A stretch of 64,000 nt of DNA, from the NCBI GenBank assembly GCA_963744255.1, contig CAVUSZ010000019.1, positions 14,126-78,125 on the forward strand. The letters are read 5' to 3'. Numbering within the stretch: the stretch's first letter is position 1; the number at the start of each line of letters is the position of its first letter. The DNA comes from DATEDA01 sp963744255 (GTDB lineage: Bacteria > Pseudomonadota > Gammaproteobacteria > Burkholderiales > SG8-39). The notes under the pieces are model-generated. The model did not search any database. It was not told the origin of the DNA and saw only the letters and a list, made by a program, of their open reading frames with translations. Below, piece after piece: positions 25,249-33,702 of the stretch. The translations under genes were made by a program, and so were the position numbers.

Positions 25249-26262
25249 ATGGCCCAGGACTTCTGGCGCAATTCCGGGTTCCATCTGCTGGAGCGAAACG
25301 GCGCAGGGCGCCTGCGCGTCACCGACGACTTCCTGCGCGCCTACTTGCTGCGACCCGAGCTCCGTCCGGTGGAGGAATCGGGGCCCGCGGAGATCGCCCT
25401 GCACGACCGGTTGCTCGGCGAGCCGCGCCGCCCGGTCGCCGCCGGCGAACTCGAGGCCGTCGAGGACGCCGACGCGCGCGCCAACCTGCGAGTCTGGCTC
25501 GACTTCCGCGCGCGTCTGCTCGGCACCGACTCGCTCGAGGCCTGCTATCGCGGTCTCTTCGACGCCGACGTCCGCACCCCGCCGCTCTTCATCGATCAGC
25601 TGGTGCAGATCATCCTGCGCAACGTCCTCGACGGCGTCGACGATCCGCTCGAGGCACGCGCCGCCGAGCTCTATTATCGCGAGCAGAAGGCGAGCATCGA
25701 CGAGGGGCGGATCCTGCTCGCCGACCTCGAGACGGTGGAGATGCACGCTTCCGGAGGCAATTATGGCAGCCTCGGCCGCCTGATCGTCGAAGCACAGACG
25801 CCGGTGAAGGCGGTGAATCTCGATGTGCTCGATGCGGACAACGGCGCGCTCTATTGGCTGCGCGACCAGCGGCATGATCTCGTCTTCAACGTGAACTACG
25901 GGCGCGCCGGTATTGCGGCGCTGGGTCGCGTGATCGCGCGCTGGGTGCGGCACTTCCTCGACATCGAGCTCACCGTCACGCCGCTGCGACAGATCCAGGA
26001 CGCGCAGTGGGTCTGGCACGTCGGCCTCGACGCCGAGGCTACGTCAGTCCTGAACGACCTGTGGCGCGGCGAGGAGGTCGAGCCGGGCCGGCTGGCGCGC
26101 CTGCTCGCGCTGTTCCGGTTGGACTTCGCCGACCCTGCCGTCCTGCGTCCGGACGTCGCCGGCAGCCCAGTGTACCTCGCGCTCGCGATGGACGAGGAGA
26201 ATGTCGTCCGCATGAAGCCGCAGAACCTGCTCCTCAATCTGCCGCTCGCCTCGCCATCGTGA
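25249..26262 (+). CDS. DUF6352 family protein
   Basis: 337 residues. The start MAQDFWRNSGFHLLERNGAG, then RLRVTDDFLRAYLLRPELRP, matches the DUF6352 family, which is common next to the HNH and glycosylase genes in Burkholderiales. No catalytic motif can be named. It has acidic helices and a large soluble domain, with no signal or membrane segment. The stop overlaps the GTG start of the DNA glycosylase gene (GTGA), so the genes are translationally coupled. Confidence 0.78.
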   Translation: MAQDFWRNSGFHLLERNGAGRLRVTDDFLRAYLLRPELRPVEESGPAEIALHDRLLGEPRRPVAAGELEAVEDADARANLRVWLDFRARLLGTDSLEACYRGLFDADVRTPPLFIDQLVQIILRNVLDGVDDPLEARAAELYYREQKASIDEGRILLADLETVEMHASGGNYGSLGRLIVEAQTPVKAVNLDVLDADNGALYWLRDQRHDLVFNVNYGRAGIAALGRVIARWVRHFLDIELTVTPLRQIQDAQWVWHVGLDAEATSVLNDLWRGEEVEPGRLARLLALFRLDFADPAVLRPDVAGSPVYLALAMDEENVVRMKPQNLLLNLPLASPS

Positions 26263-26882
26263 CCGCCGCGCCTGAATACTGGGCACGGGCAAAGCGTGCG
26301 CTCGCGCGCCGGGATCCGGTGCTCGCGCAGATCATGCGCGATTGCCCGCGCATCGCGTTGCAAACCCGCGGCGACCCGTTCCAGACGCTCGCACGCTCGA
26401 TCGTCGGGCAGCAGATCTCGGTGAAAGCGGCGCAGAGCGTCTGGAACCGGCTCGCGGCGACCGTGCCGGCCGTCGCGCCGGAAGCGGTCCTGGCAGTCCG
26501 TCTTCACCGCCTGCGTTCGTGCGGGCTCTCGGGGCGCAAGAGCGAGTACCTGCGCGATCTGGCGCGCCATTTCGTCGATGGCACGATCCAGGTGCACCGC
26601 TGGCCGGAGATGGACGACGAGGCGGTGATCGGCGAGCTCGTCGAGGTGCGCGGCATCGGGCGTTGGACGGCCGAGATGTTCCTGCTATTCAGTTTGCTCC
26701 GTCCCGACGTGCTGCCGGTCGACGATCTCGGCCTGCGGCGCGCGGCGAGCCGCCACTATTTCGATGGGGCGGACGTGGGCGCTGACGACCTCCGCGTGCT
26801 CGGCGCCGGGTGGGTGCCCTGGCGCTCGGTGGCAACCTGGTATCTATGGCGCAGCCTCGAGCCGGTGCCCGTGGAGTACTGA
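26259..26882 (+). CDS. DNA-3-methyladenine glycosylase II (HhH-GPD)
   Basis: 207 residues starting at GTG. The family reading is clear: FQTLARSIVGQQISVKAAQS, the helix-hairpin-helix VEVRGIGRWTAEMFLLFSL, and the catalytic aspartate region VLPVDDLGLRRAAS. The end SVATWYLWRSLEP fits AlkA-type enzymes. It removes alkylated purines from DNA, giving an abasic site in base-excision repair. The N-terminal AlkA domain is absent, as in the short forms of the family. It is coupled to the DUF6352 gene and followed by accA. Confidence 0.85.
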   Translation: MTAAPEYWARAKRALARRDPVLAQIMRDCPRIALQTRGDPFQTLARSIVGQQISVKAAQSVWNRLAATVPAVAPEAVLAVRLHRLRSCGLSGRKSEYLRDLARHFVDGTIQVHRWPEMDDEAVIGELVEVRGIGRWTAEMFLLFSLLRPDVLPVDDLGLRRAASRHYFDGADVGADDLRVLGAGWVPWRSVATWYLWRSLEPVPVEY

Positions 26883-26919
26883 GGCCACGCGGCAGTGGTT
26901 TAAAATCCGGGCGCCCGCC

Positions 26920-27888
26920 ATGAAAGCCGCTTTTCTCGACTTCGAGCAGCCGATCGCCGAGCTGGAGGCACGGATCGACGAGCTGCGTTTCGTCCAGGAC
27001 GATTCCGCCGTCGACATCTCCGAGGAGATCACGCGCCTGCAGAAGAAGAGCCAGGCGCTCACAAAGGAGATCTACTCGAAGCTGACGCCTTGGCAGGTTG
27101 CGCAGGTGGCGCGCCACCCGCAGCGCCCTTACACGCTGGACTACGTCGGCGCGCTTTTCTCCGACTTCGAGGAGCTGCATGGAGATCGCTCGTTCGCCGA
27201 CGATCTCTCGATCGTCGGCGGGCTCGCGCGCTTCAACGGCCAGACGGTGATGGTGATCGGCCACCAGAAGGGGCGCGACACCAAGGAGAAGCTCGCTCGC
27301 AACTTCGGCATGCCCCGCCCGGAGGGGTATCGCAAGGCGATGCGGTTCATGCGGCTCGCCGAGAAGTTCGGGCTCCCTGTGCTGACGTTCGTCGACACGC
27401 CGGGCGCGTATCCCGGGATCGGCGCGGAGGAGCGCGGCCAGGCCGAGGCAATCGGCCGGAGCCTGTACGTGCTCGCGGAGCTAAAGGTGCCGATCGTGTG
27501 CACCATCATCGGCGAAGGTGGCTCGGGCGGCGCGCTGGCGATCGCAGTCGGCGACACCGTCATGATGCTGCAATACGCCACCTACTCGGTGATCTCGCCC
27601 GAGGGCTGCGCCTCCATCCTGTGGAAGAACGCGGAGATGGCGCCAGAGGCAGCCGAGACGCTAGGCATCACCGCCAACCGACTGAAGACGCTCGGCCTGA
27701 TCGACAGGATCGTGAACGAGCCGCCGGGCGGCGCACATCGGGACCATGCCACCGCGGCGCAAAGCTTGAAGAAGGCGCTGCACGACGCGCTGCGTGGCCT
27801 CGCGGACAAGAGCCCGACGGAACTCGCCGAGGCGCGGTTCGAGCGGCTGATGGGCCATGGCAGGTTCAAGGAAGCGGCCACGAAGTGA
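26920..27888 (+). CDS. accA: acetyl-CoA carboxylase carboxyltransferase subunit alpha
   Basis: 322 residues, standard length. It carries out the carboxyl transfer to acetyl-CoA together with AccD, the first committed step of fatty-acid synthesis. Family motifs are LDFEQPIAELEARIDELR at the N-terminus, GHQKGRDTKEKLARNFGMPR, FVDTPGAYPGIGAEERGQAE, and ISPEGCASILWKNAEMAPEA. The start ATG follows an AT-rich stretch with TTTAAAAT (about 26899-26906), a possible -10. The gene overlaps tilS by 32 bases. Confidence 0.95.
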   Translation: MKAAFLDFEQPIAELEARIDELRFVQDDSAVDISEEITRLQKKSQALTKEIYSKLTPWQVAQVARHPQRPYTLDYVGALFSDFEELHGDRSFADDLSIVGGLARFNGQTVMVIGHQKGRDTKEKLARNFGMPRPEGYRKAMRFMRLAEKFGLPVLTFVDTPGAYPGIGAEERGQAEAIGRSLYVLAELKVPIVCTIIGEGGSGGALAIAVGDTVMMLQYATYSVISPEGCASILWKNAEMAPEAAETLGITANRLKTLGLIDRIVNEPPGGAHRDHATAAQSLKKALHDALRGLADKSPTELAEARFERLMGHGRFKEAATK

Positions 27889-29245
27889 GCTCGCCGAGCG
27901 CGTCGCCGCGGAGCTCCGCCGCCACGTCCCGCGCGGCGCGAAGCTGACGCTCGCGCTCTCGGGCGGCGTCGATTCGATCGCGGCGCTCGACATCCTGGCA
28001 GGCCTCGCGCCGTCGTATTCGTTTGCGCTCGACTGCCTCCACGTCAATCACCGGATCAGCCCGAACGCCGGAGCATGGGCGCGTTTCGCGCGCGCCGCGG
28101 CCCGTCGCTACGACCTGAAGTGCACGGTCAGGACGGTCGACATCGCGCCTTTCCGCCGGCTCGGCGTGGAAGGCGCGGCCCGCGCGGCACGGTACGCGGC
28201 GTTCGAGCGCGTCCGGACCGATTTCCTGGCGCTGGCGCAGCATCGGGACGACCAGGCGGAGACGGTGCTGCTGCAGCTCGTGCGGGGCGCCGGCGTCGCC
28301 GGTCTCGCGGGCATGGCGCCCTCGCGTCCCGCCGGGAGGCGCGGCCCGATACTGGTGCGTCCGCTCCTCGGCGCGTCGCGTGCCGAGCTGGAGGGGTACG
28401 CGCGCGACCGGGGCCTCCAGTGGGTCGAGGACGAGTCGAACGCGGACGAGCGGTACGCGCGGAACTTCGTTCGCCGGCGAGTGATGCCGCTCCTCGCCGA
28501 CCTGAACGACGCGGCGGCGGCGAACCTGGCGCGAAGCGCCGCACATCTCGCCGAGGCGCAAGAGTTGGCGCGCGCGCTGGCGGCACTCGACGCGGGCGAC
28601 GCGGTGCAGGACGGTCGACTGAGCGCGGCAGCGCTCGCCCGACTGCCGCGTGCGCGAGCCAAGAACCTGCTCCGGTGGGCGATCGCGGAAGCGGACTTGA
28701 CCACCCCGGACGCGCCCCGCCTCGACGAGATGCTGCGTCAGCTCGCCACCGCGCGAGGCGATGCGACAGTCCGTTTACCGCTCGACGGCGCGGAGGTGAG
28801 GCGCTACCGGGACGCGATCTGGATCGTCCCGGGTTGGACGCCGCCGCCGCGCGGCTTCCGCGCGCGCTGGGACGGCCGCTCGGCCTGGCCGTTGCCTGAA
28901 CTCGGCGGCACGCTCAGGTTCAAAGCCACCATCGGGGCCGGTGTCGCCGCCCGCGCTCTCGCCCCCGACCGGCTCGAGGTCAGGCTGCGGACCGGCGGGG
29001 AGCAGTTCCGGCCGGATCGCCGGCGCCCCCGTCGGCTGCTCAAAGCGCTGCTCCAGGAGCGCGGCGTGCCGCCGTGGGAGCGCGCGCGCCTCCCGCTCCT
29101 CTATTGCGCAGGAAAACTGGTTGCGGTTCCGGGAATCGGCGTCGCCGTCGCGGCCGCGGCCGAGCCCGGCGAGCCCGGCTGGGCGATATCGTGGGCACCC
29201 GACCGGCTCAACCTGCCGAAACCCGCGAAAGCGATGTTAAAATAA
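27857..29245 (+). CDS. tilS: tRNA(Ile)-lysidine synthase
   Basis: 462 residues. It makes lysidine at C34 of tRNA-Ile(CAU), so that the tRNA reads AUA. The N-terminal PP-loop ATP pyrophosphatase motif is LALSGGVDS (32-40). Next are the tRNA-binding helices and the TilS C-terminal domain ending in LKALLQERGVPPWERARLPL. Its start lies inside accA (32-base overlap) and the frame carries normal codon bias, which supports this start. The final codons lead into an AT-rich inverted repeat before ndk. Confidence 0.92.
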   Translation: MAGSRKRPRSELAERVAAELRRHVPRGAKLTLALSGGVDSIAALDILAGLAPSYSFALDCLHVNHRISPNAGAWARFARAAARRYDLKCTVRTVDIAPFRRLGVEGAARAARYAAFERVRTDFLALAQHRDDQAETVLLQLVRGAGVAGLAGMAPSRPAGRRGPILVRPLLGASRAELEGYARDRGLQWVEDESNADERYARNFVRRRVMPLLADLNDAAAANLARSAAHLAEAQELARALAALDAGDAVQDGRLSAAALARLPRARAKNLLRWAIAEADLTTPDAPRLDEMLRQLATARGDATVRLPLDGAEVRRYRDAIWIVPGWTPPPRGFRARWDGRSAWPLPELGGTLRFKATIGAGVAARALAPDRLEVRLRTGGEQFRPDRRRPRRLLKALLQERGVPPWERARLPLLYCAGKLVAVPGIGVAVAAAAEPGEPGWAISWAPDRLNLPKPAKAMLK

Positions 29246-29254
29246 CAAGTTATT
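29241..29254. promoter_or_regulatory. AT-rich inverted repeat upstream of ndk
   Basis: AATAAC-AA-GTTATT is a perfect 6-bp dyad in an otherwise GC-rich chromosome, at the end of tilS. It sits about 25 bases before the ndk ATG. The TTAAAATA stretch overlapping it could be a -10 element. An operator or promoter for ndk is plausible but not proven. Confidence 0.35.
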
Positions 29255-29278
29255 CACAACTTCTCGAACGACGAACCA

Positions 29279-29704
29279 ATGGCGGTAGAACGTACGCTAT
29301 CCATCATCAAGCCGGACGCAGTGGCGAAGAACGTTATCGGCCAGATCTACGCGCGCTTCGAGGCGGCCGGGCTGAAGGTGGTCGCGGCCCGGATGATGTG
29401 GCTCTCGCAGAACCAGTCGGAGGGTTTCTACGAGGTGCACCGCGAGCGCCCGTTCTTTCGCGATCTCGTGAAGTTCATGACCACCGGGCCGGTCATGGTG
29501 CAAGTGCTCGAAGGCGAGAACGCGATCGCGAAGAACCGCGAGCTGATGGGCGCAACCGACCCCAAAAAGGCGGCGAAGGGCACGATTCGCGCCGACTTCG
29601 CGGAGTCGATCGACGCGAACGCCGTGCACGGCTCGGACGGGGCGGACACCGCGCTCACCGAGATCGCGTTCTTCTTCCCGAGCGGCGAGATCCACTCGCG
29701 CTAG
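29279..29704 (+). CDS. ndk: nucleoside diphosphate kinase
   Basis: 141 residues, usual bacterial length. It exchanges the terminal phosphate between nucleoside di- and triphosphates. The start is MAVERTLSIIKPDAV, and the catalytic histidine is His117 in ANAVHGSDG. All conserved parts of the family are present. The gene is 33 bases after tilS and 14 bases before rlmN, at the head of the long housekeeping run. Confidence 0.96.
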   Translation: MAVERTLSIIKPDAVAKNVIGQIYARFEAAGLKVVAARMMWLSQNQSEGFYEVHRERPFFRDLVKFMTTGPVMVQVLEGENAIAKNRELMGATDPKKAAKGTIRADFAESIDANAVHGSDGADTALTEIAFFFPSGEIHSR

Positions 29705-29718
29705 TGGCGGCTGCACGG

Positions 29719-30804
29719 ATGAAAGTCAACCTTCTCGGACTCGACGCCGACGCGCTTGCCGGCTTCTTCGCCGAGCGCGGCGAGAAGCCCTTTCGTGTGC
29801 AGCAGGTTCTGCGCTGGGTGCACCAGTTCGGCGAGTCCGACTTCGCGCGCATGAGCGACCTCGCCAAGGGCCTGCGCGAAATGCTCACGGCGGCCGCCGA
29901 GGTCGTGCCGCCGCCGATGATGAGCGACACCGTCGCCGGCGATGGCACCCGGAAATGGCTGCTCGACGTAGGCAACCGCAACGCGGTCGAGACGGTGTTC
30001 ATTCCGGAAGCGAACCGCGGCACGTTGTGCGTTTCGAGCCAGGCGGGCTGCACGATGGCCTGCCAGTTCTGCTCGACCGGCCGGCAGGGGTTCAACCGCA
30101 ACCTCGCCACCGCCGAGATCGTAGGCCAGCTCTGGCATGCGAACCGGGCGCTGGGTGCCGCCCGCGGTGGCAATCGCATCATCAGCAACGTCGTGCTGAT
30201 GGGCATGGGGGAGCCGCTGCTCAACTTCGACAACGTCGTCCGGGCGCTCCGCCTGATGCTGGACGATCGCGCTTACGGGCTGTCGCGCCGCCGGGTAACG
30301 CTCTCGACCGTGGGCGTCGTGCCGATGATGGATCGCCTTCGCGACGAATGCCCGGTCGCGCTCGCGGTGAGCCTGCACGCCCCCGACGATGCGCTGCGCA
30401 GCCGGCTCGTTCCGGTAAACGAGAAGTATCCCCTCCAGACGCTGCTCGCCGCCTGCCGCCGCTACCTCGAGCGCAGCCCGCGCGACTTCATCACCTTCGA
30501 GTACGTCATGCTGGACGGAGTCAATGACGGCGACGCGCACGCGCGCGCGCTCGTCGACCTGGTCGCCGACGTACCCTGCAAGTTCAACCTCATTCCCTTC
30601 AACCCTTTCCCGCACTCGGGTTTCCGGCGTTCGTCGCCCGGCGCGATCCGCCGTTTCGCCGACCGGCTGCTCGCCGCCGGCATCGTCTGCACGACGCGCC
30701 GCACGCGCGGCGACGACATCGATGCCGCCTGCGGCCAGCTCGCGGGCCGGGTGCAGGACCGGACGAGGCGGGCGGGCGCGCGACTAGCGAGGGCAACCCA
30801 ATGA
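29719..30804 (+). CDS. rlmN: 23S rRNA (adenine-C2) / tRNA methyltransferase
   Basis: 361 residues, radical-SAM enzyme that methylates C2 of A2503 in 23S rRNA and A37 in some tRNAs. The iron-sulfur motif is CTMACQFC (Cys111, 115, 118). Other motifs are VVLMGMGEPLLNFDNVVRAL, and the C-terminal TTRRTRGDDIDAACGQL, which has the catalytic cysteine. A GTG at 29704 would add five residues, but the ATG is a better family start. The stop overlaps the pilW start by four bases (ATGA). Confidence 0.95.
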   Translation: MKVNLLGLDADALAGFFAERGEKPFRVQQVLRWVHQFGESDFARMSDLAKGLREMLTAAAEVVPPPMMSDTVAGDGTRKWLLDVGNRNAVETVFIPEANRGTLCVSSQAGCTMACQFCSTGRQGFNRNLATAEIVGQLWHANRALGAARGGNRIISNVVLMGMGEPLLNFDNVVRALRLMLDDRAYGLSRRRVTLSTVGVVPMMDRLRDECPVALAVSLHAPDDALRSRLVPVNEKYPLQTLLAACRRYLERSPRDFITFEYVMLDGVNDGDAHARALVDLVADVPCKFNLIPFNPFPHSGFRRSSPGAIRRFADRLLAAGIVCTTRRTRGDDIDAACGQLAGRVQDRTRRAGARLARATQ

Positions 30805-31613
30805 GCACCATGCTTCGCGCGGTTTCGCTTGTCGCGATCGCCGCGATTCTCGCCACCGGCTGCGCAAACAGGGGCGAGACCCAGGCGGAACGAGTGCAGC
30901 CGACCGATCCCGGTTACGGCCCGGTCATCGGCGACGTCAAGGACGGCCGCACCCGTGCGAAAGCGCACACCGATCTCGCCGGGGCCTACTACGAGCTCGG
31001 CAACTTCGGGGTCGCGCTCGAGGAGGCCCGCATCGCGCTCGCCGCCGACCCGAACTATCCGCCGGCGTATAACGTCCAAGGCCTGGTCAGCATGGAGCTC
31101 AAGGACGACGCCGCGGCGGATGCGAGCTTCCAACGCGGCCTCAAGCTCGCCCCGCAGGACCCGGATCTCAATCACAACTACGGCTGGTTCCTGTGTCAGA
31201 CGGGAAAGGAGGAGCAGTCGGTGCAATGGTTCATGAACGCGATCAAGAACCCGCTGTACGCCACGCCGTCGAAGTCGTACGCGGCGATGGGCCGGTGCCT
31301 GCAGAAGCGCAATCCCGCGGAATCGGCGCAATACCTCGAACGTGCGCTGCGCCTCGACCCCAACACCATCCAGGCGATGATGCCCTATGCGGAGCACCTG
31401 TATCGCCGCGGCCAGTACGTCCAGGCGAAGGAGCTCGTCGGTCGCTATAACAAGATGCTCCCCGAGCCGTCGCCCGAGTCGCTGTGGCTCGCGCTCCGGA
31501 TCGAGCGCAAGCTCGGCGACCGGGGCGCCGAGGCCAGTCTCGCGACGCAGCTGCGTCGTCGCTACAGCAACTCGAGCGAGTACCAGTCGCTGCTGCGCGG
31601 GGACTTCGATTGA
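30801..31613 (+). CDS. pilW: type IV pilus biogenesis/stability lipoprotein PilW (PilF)
   Basis: 270 residues, predicted lipoprotein (signal ending ILATGC). The rest is TPR repeats: RTRAKAHTDLAGAYYELGNF, ALAADPNYPPAYNVQGLVSM and LKLAPQDPDLNHNYGWFLCQ. The family, in this gene position, assists assembly or stability of the outer-membrane secretin of type IV pili. No other pilus gene lies in the window. It is coupled to rlmN, and rodZ follows after 2 bases. Confidence 0.88.
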   Translation: MSTMLRAVSLVAIAAILATGCANRGETQAERVQPTDPGYGPVIGDVKDGRTRAKAHTDLAGAYYELGNFGVALEEARIALAADPNYPPAYNVQGLVSMELKDDAAADASFQRGLKLAPQDPDLNHNYGWFLCQTGKEEQSVQWFMNAIKNPLYATPSKSYAAMGRCLQKRNPAESAQYLERALRLDPNTIQAMMPYAEHLYRRGQYVQAKELVGRYNKMLPEPSPESLWLALRIERKLGDRGAEASLATQLRRRYSNSSEYQSLLRGDFD

Positions 31614-31615
31614 CG

Positions 31616-32416
31616 ATGAGCAATTCCGCTACCCCGGCGCAACCGGACGAGCCTCAGCGCCCGGGCGCGCTGCTCGCCGCGGCGCGTCAGGCGCGCCGGA
31701 TGACCGTTGCCGAGGTCGCGTCGCGGCTCAAGTTCTCGGCGCGGCAGTTCGAGGCGCTGGAGGCTGACCGATACGACGCGCTGCCGGACCCTTCCATTGT
31801 GCGCGGGATGATCCGCAACTATGCGCGACTCGTTGGCATCGATCCCGGTCCGGTGCTCGACGCGCTGCGTCAGCATCTCAATGCCGGGCCGGTGACGATG
31901 CTGCCGGACAGGATAGAGGTACCGTTCCCCCGCGTGACGCGCCGGGGCTCGTTCGTCTACGTCCTGCTGTCGGCAATCGTCGTGATCGCGGTCGTAAGCG
32001 TGATCGTCGAATGGGTCCTGCGTCCCGGCACACCGGACGTGGCCGCTGCCGGGCAAAGGGCGCCGCTGCTCCGAGCGCCCGAACCTGTCGCGACCCCGGC
32101 CCCGGCGCCGGTCCCGACGCAGATCGCACTGCCCGAGCAGCGGCGCCCGGCCGTTGTCCAGCAGGAGACCGTGCTGAGCGTGAAACGCATCGAACTCGTG
32201 TTCGACCGCGAGTCGTGGGTCGAGATCAAGGACGCCGACGGCCGAGTCGTTTTTTCCCAGCTCAATCCGCCCGGCACCCGGCGGAACGTCGTCGGCGAGG
32301 CGCCGTTCGCGCTCGTCATCGGCGCCGCCAGCGGCGTGAAGCTGCGTTACAACGACTCCGACGTCGACCTGGGGCCGTTCACGCGCACCGACGTCGCGCG
32401 TCTGACCCTCAAGTGA
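31616..32416 (+). CDS. rodZ: cytoskeletal/cell-shape protein RodZ
   Basis: 266 residues. The N-terminal helix-turn-helix (HTH_25) reads RPGALLAAARQARRMTVAEV, with ASRLKFSARQFEALEADRYD. A membrane helix follows (SFVYVLLSAIVVIAVVSVI, about 117-137), then a Pro/Ala linker and a periplasmic DUF4115 domain (RIELVFDRESWVEIKDADGR). RodZ links MreB to the peptidoglycan machinery. Its place between pilW and ispG is standard. Confidence 0.9.
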   Translation: MSNSATPAQPDEPQRPGALLAAARQARRMTVAEVASRLKFSARQFEALEADRYDALPDPSIVRGMIRNYARLVGIDPGPVLDALRQHLNAGPVTMLPDRIEVPFPRVTRRGSFVYVLLSAIVVIAVVSVIVEWVLRPGTPDVAAAGQRAPLLRAPEPVATPAPAPVPTQIALPEQRRPAVVQQETVLSVKRIELVFDRESWVEIKDADGRVVFSQLNPPGTRRNVVGEAPFALVIGAASGVKLRYNDSDVDLGPFTRTDVARLTLK

Positions 32417-32420
32417 CGCA

Positions 32421-33686
32421 GTGAAGCGCCGCGGCTCGCGCAAGGTCTGGATCGCGCACGTTCCGCTCGGGGGCGATGCGCCGATCATGGTGCAGTCGAT
32501 GACCAATACCGACACCGCGGACCCGGTGGCGACTGCCCGGCAGGTGCTCGAGCTCGCCCGCGCGGGGTCGGAGGCAGTGCGGGTGACGGTCAACACGGCG
32601 GAGGCCGCGGCGGCGGTGCCCGCGATCCGCTCGCAGCTCGACGCCTGGGGCTGCGATGTCCCGCTCGTGGGGGATTTTCACTTCAACGGCCACAAGCTTC
32701 TCACCGAGTTCCCCGGCTGTGCTGTGGCGCTCGCGAAGTACCGCATCAATCCCGGCAACATCGGACGCGGCGCGAAACGCGACGAGCAGTTCGCGACCAT
32801 GATCGAAACCGCGTGCCGCCACGCGAAACCGGTGCGGATCGGCGTCAACTGGGGCAGCCTCGACCAGGAGCTGCTGGTGCGGCTGATGGACGAGAACGCC
32901 GCGCGACCCGAGCCGCTCGATGCCGACGCCGTGATGCGGGAGGCCCTCATCACCTCGGCGATCGAAAGCGCGGCTCGCGCCGAGGAGATCGGACTCCCCG
33001 GAGACCGGATCGTCCTGTCGTGCAAGGTTAGCGGCGTACAGGACCTGATTGCCGTATACCGCGAGCTCGCGCGTCGCTGCGACTATCCGCTGCACCTCGG
33101 GCTCACTGAGGCGGGGATGGGCTCCAAAGGGATCGTCGCGTCGACCGCGGCGATGGCCGTGCTGCTACAGGAGGGGATCGGCGACACGATTCGAGTCTCG
33201 CTCACACCGGAGCCGGGCGGCGACCGCACGCGGGAAGTCCTGGTGGCGCAGGAGTTGCTGCAGACGATGGGCCTGCGTTCGTTCGCACCCCTCGTGATCG
33301 CGTGCCCGGGGTGCGGCAGGACGACGAGCACCTTCTTCCAGGAGCTCGCGGCGAAGATCCAGAGCTATCTCCGCGCGCAGATGCCGGCGTGGCGCGAAGG
33401 CTATCCCGGCGTCGAGGGGATGCATGTCGCCGTGATGGGCTGCGTGGTGAACGGGCCGGGCGAGTCGAAGCACGCGAACATCGGCATCAGCCTGCCCGGG
33501 TCGGGTGAGCGGCCGGTCGCGCCGGTCTACGTCGACGGCGTCAAGACCGTGACGTTGAAGGGCGAGGCGATCGCCGAGGACTTCCAGCGCATCGTCGAGG
33601 ACTACGTGCGCACGACCTATGGCCCCGGCGGGAAGGGGCGGCGCGAGGCTGCGGACCACGAAGAGACCACCAAGGCCGTCGCTTAG
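32421..33686 (+). CDS. ispG: (E)-4-hydroxy-3-methylbut-2-enyl-diphosphate synthase
   Basis: 421 residues, iron-sulfur enzyme that converts MEcPP to HMBPP in the MEP isoprenoid pathway. It starts with GTG and MKRRGSRKVWIAHVPLGG, then VQSMTNTDTADP. The cluster cysteines are CPGCGRTTSTFFQ and VMGCVVNGPGESKHANIG. It has normal length and a C-terminal low-complexity tail. The gene lies 4 bases after rodZ. Confidence 0.95.
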   Translation: MKRRGSRKVWIAHVPLGGDAPIMVQSMTNTDTADPVATARQVLELARAGSEAVRVTVNTAEAAAAVPAIRSQLDAWGCDVPLVGDFHFNGHKLLTEFPGCAVALAKYRINPGNIGRGAKRDEQFATMIETACRHAKPVRIGVNWGSLDQELLVRLMDENAARPEPLDADAVMREALITSAIESAARAEEIGLPGDRIVLSCKVSGVQDLIAVYRELARRCDYPLHLGLTEAGMGSKGIVASTAAMAVLLQEGIGDTIRVSLTPEPGGDRTREVLVAQELLQTMGLRSFAPLVIACPGCGRTTSTFFQELAAKIQSYLRAQMPAWREGYPGVEGMHVAVMGCVVNGPGESKHANIGISLPGSGERPVAPVYVDGVKTVTLKGEAIAEDFQRIVEDYVRTTYGPGGKGRREAADHEETTKAVA

Positions 33687-33702
33687 AACGGCCCGCGAGC
33701 CT

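Noticed and set aside
29241..29254. AT-rich dyad as a terminator of tilS
   Set aside because: Only 6 bp, with no T-run after it; kept only as a weak regulatory candidate.
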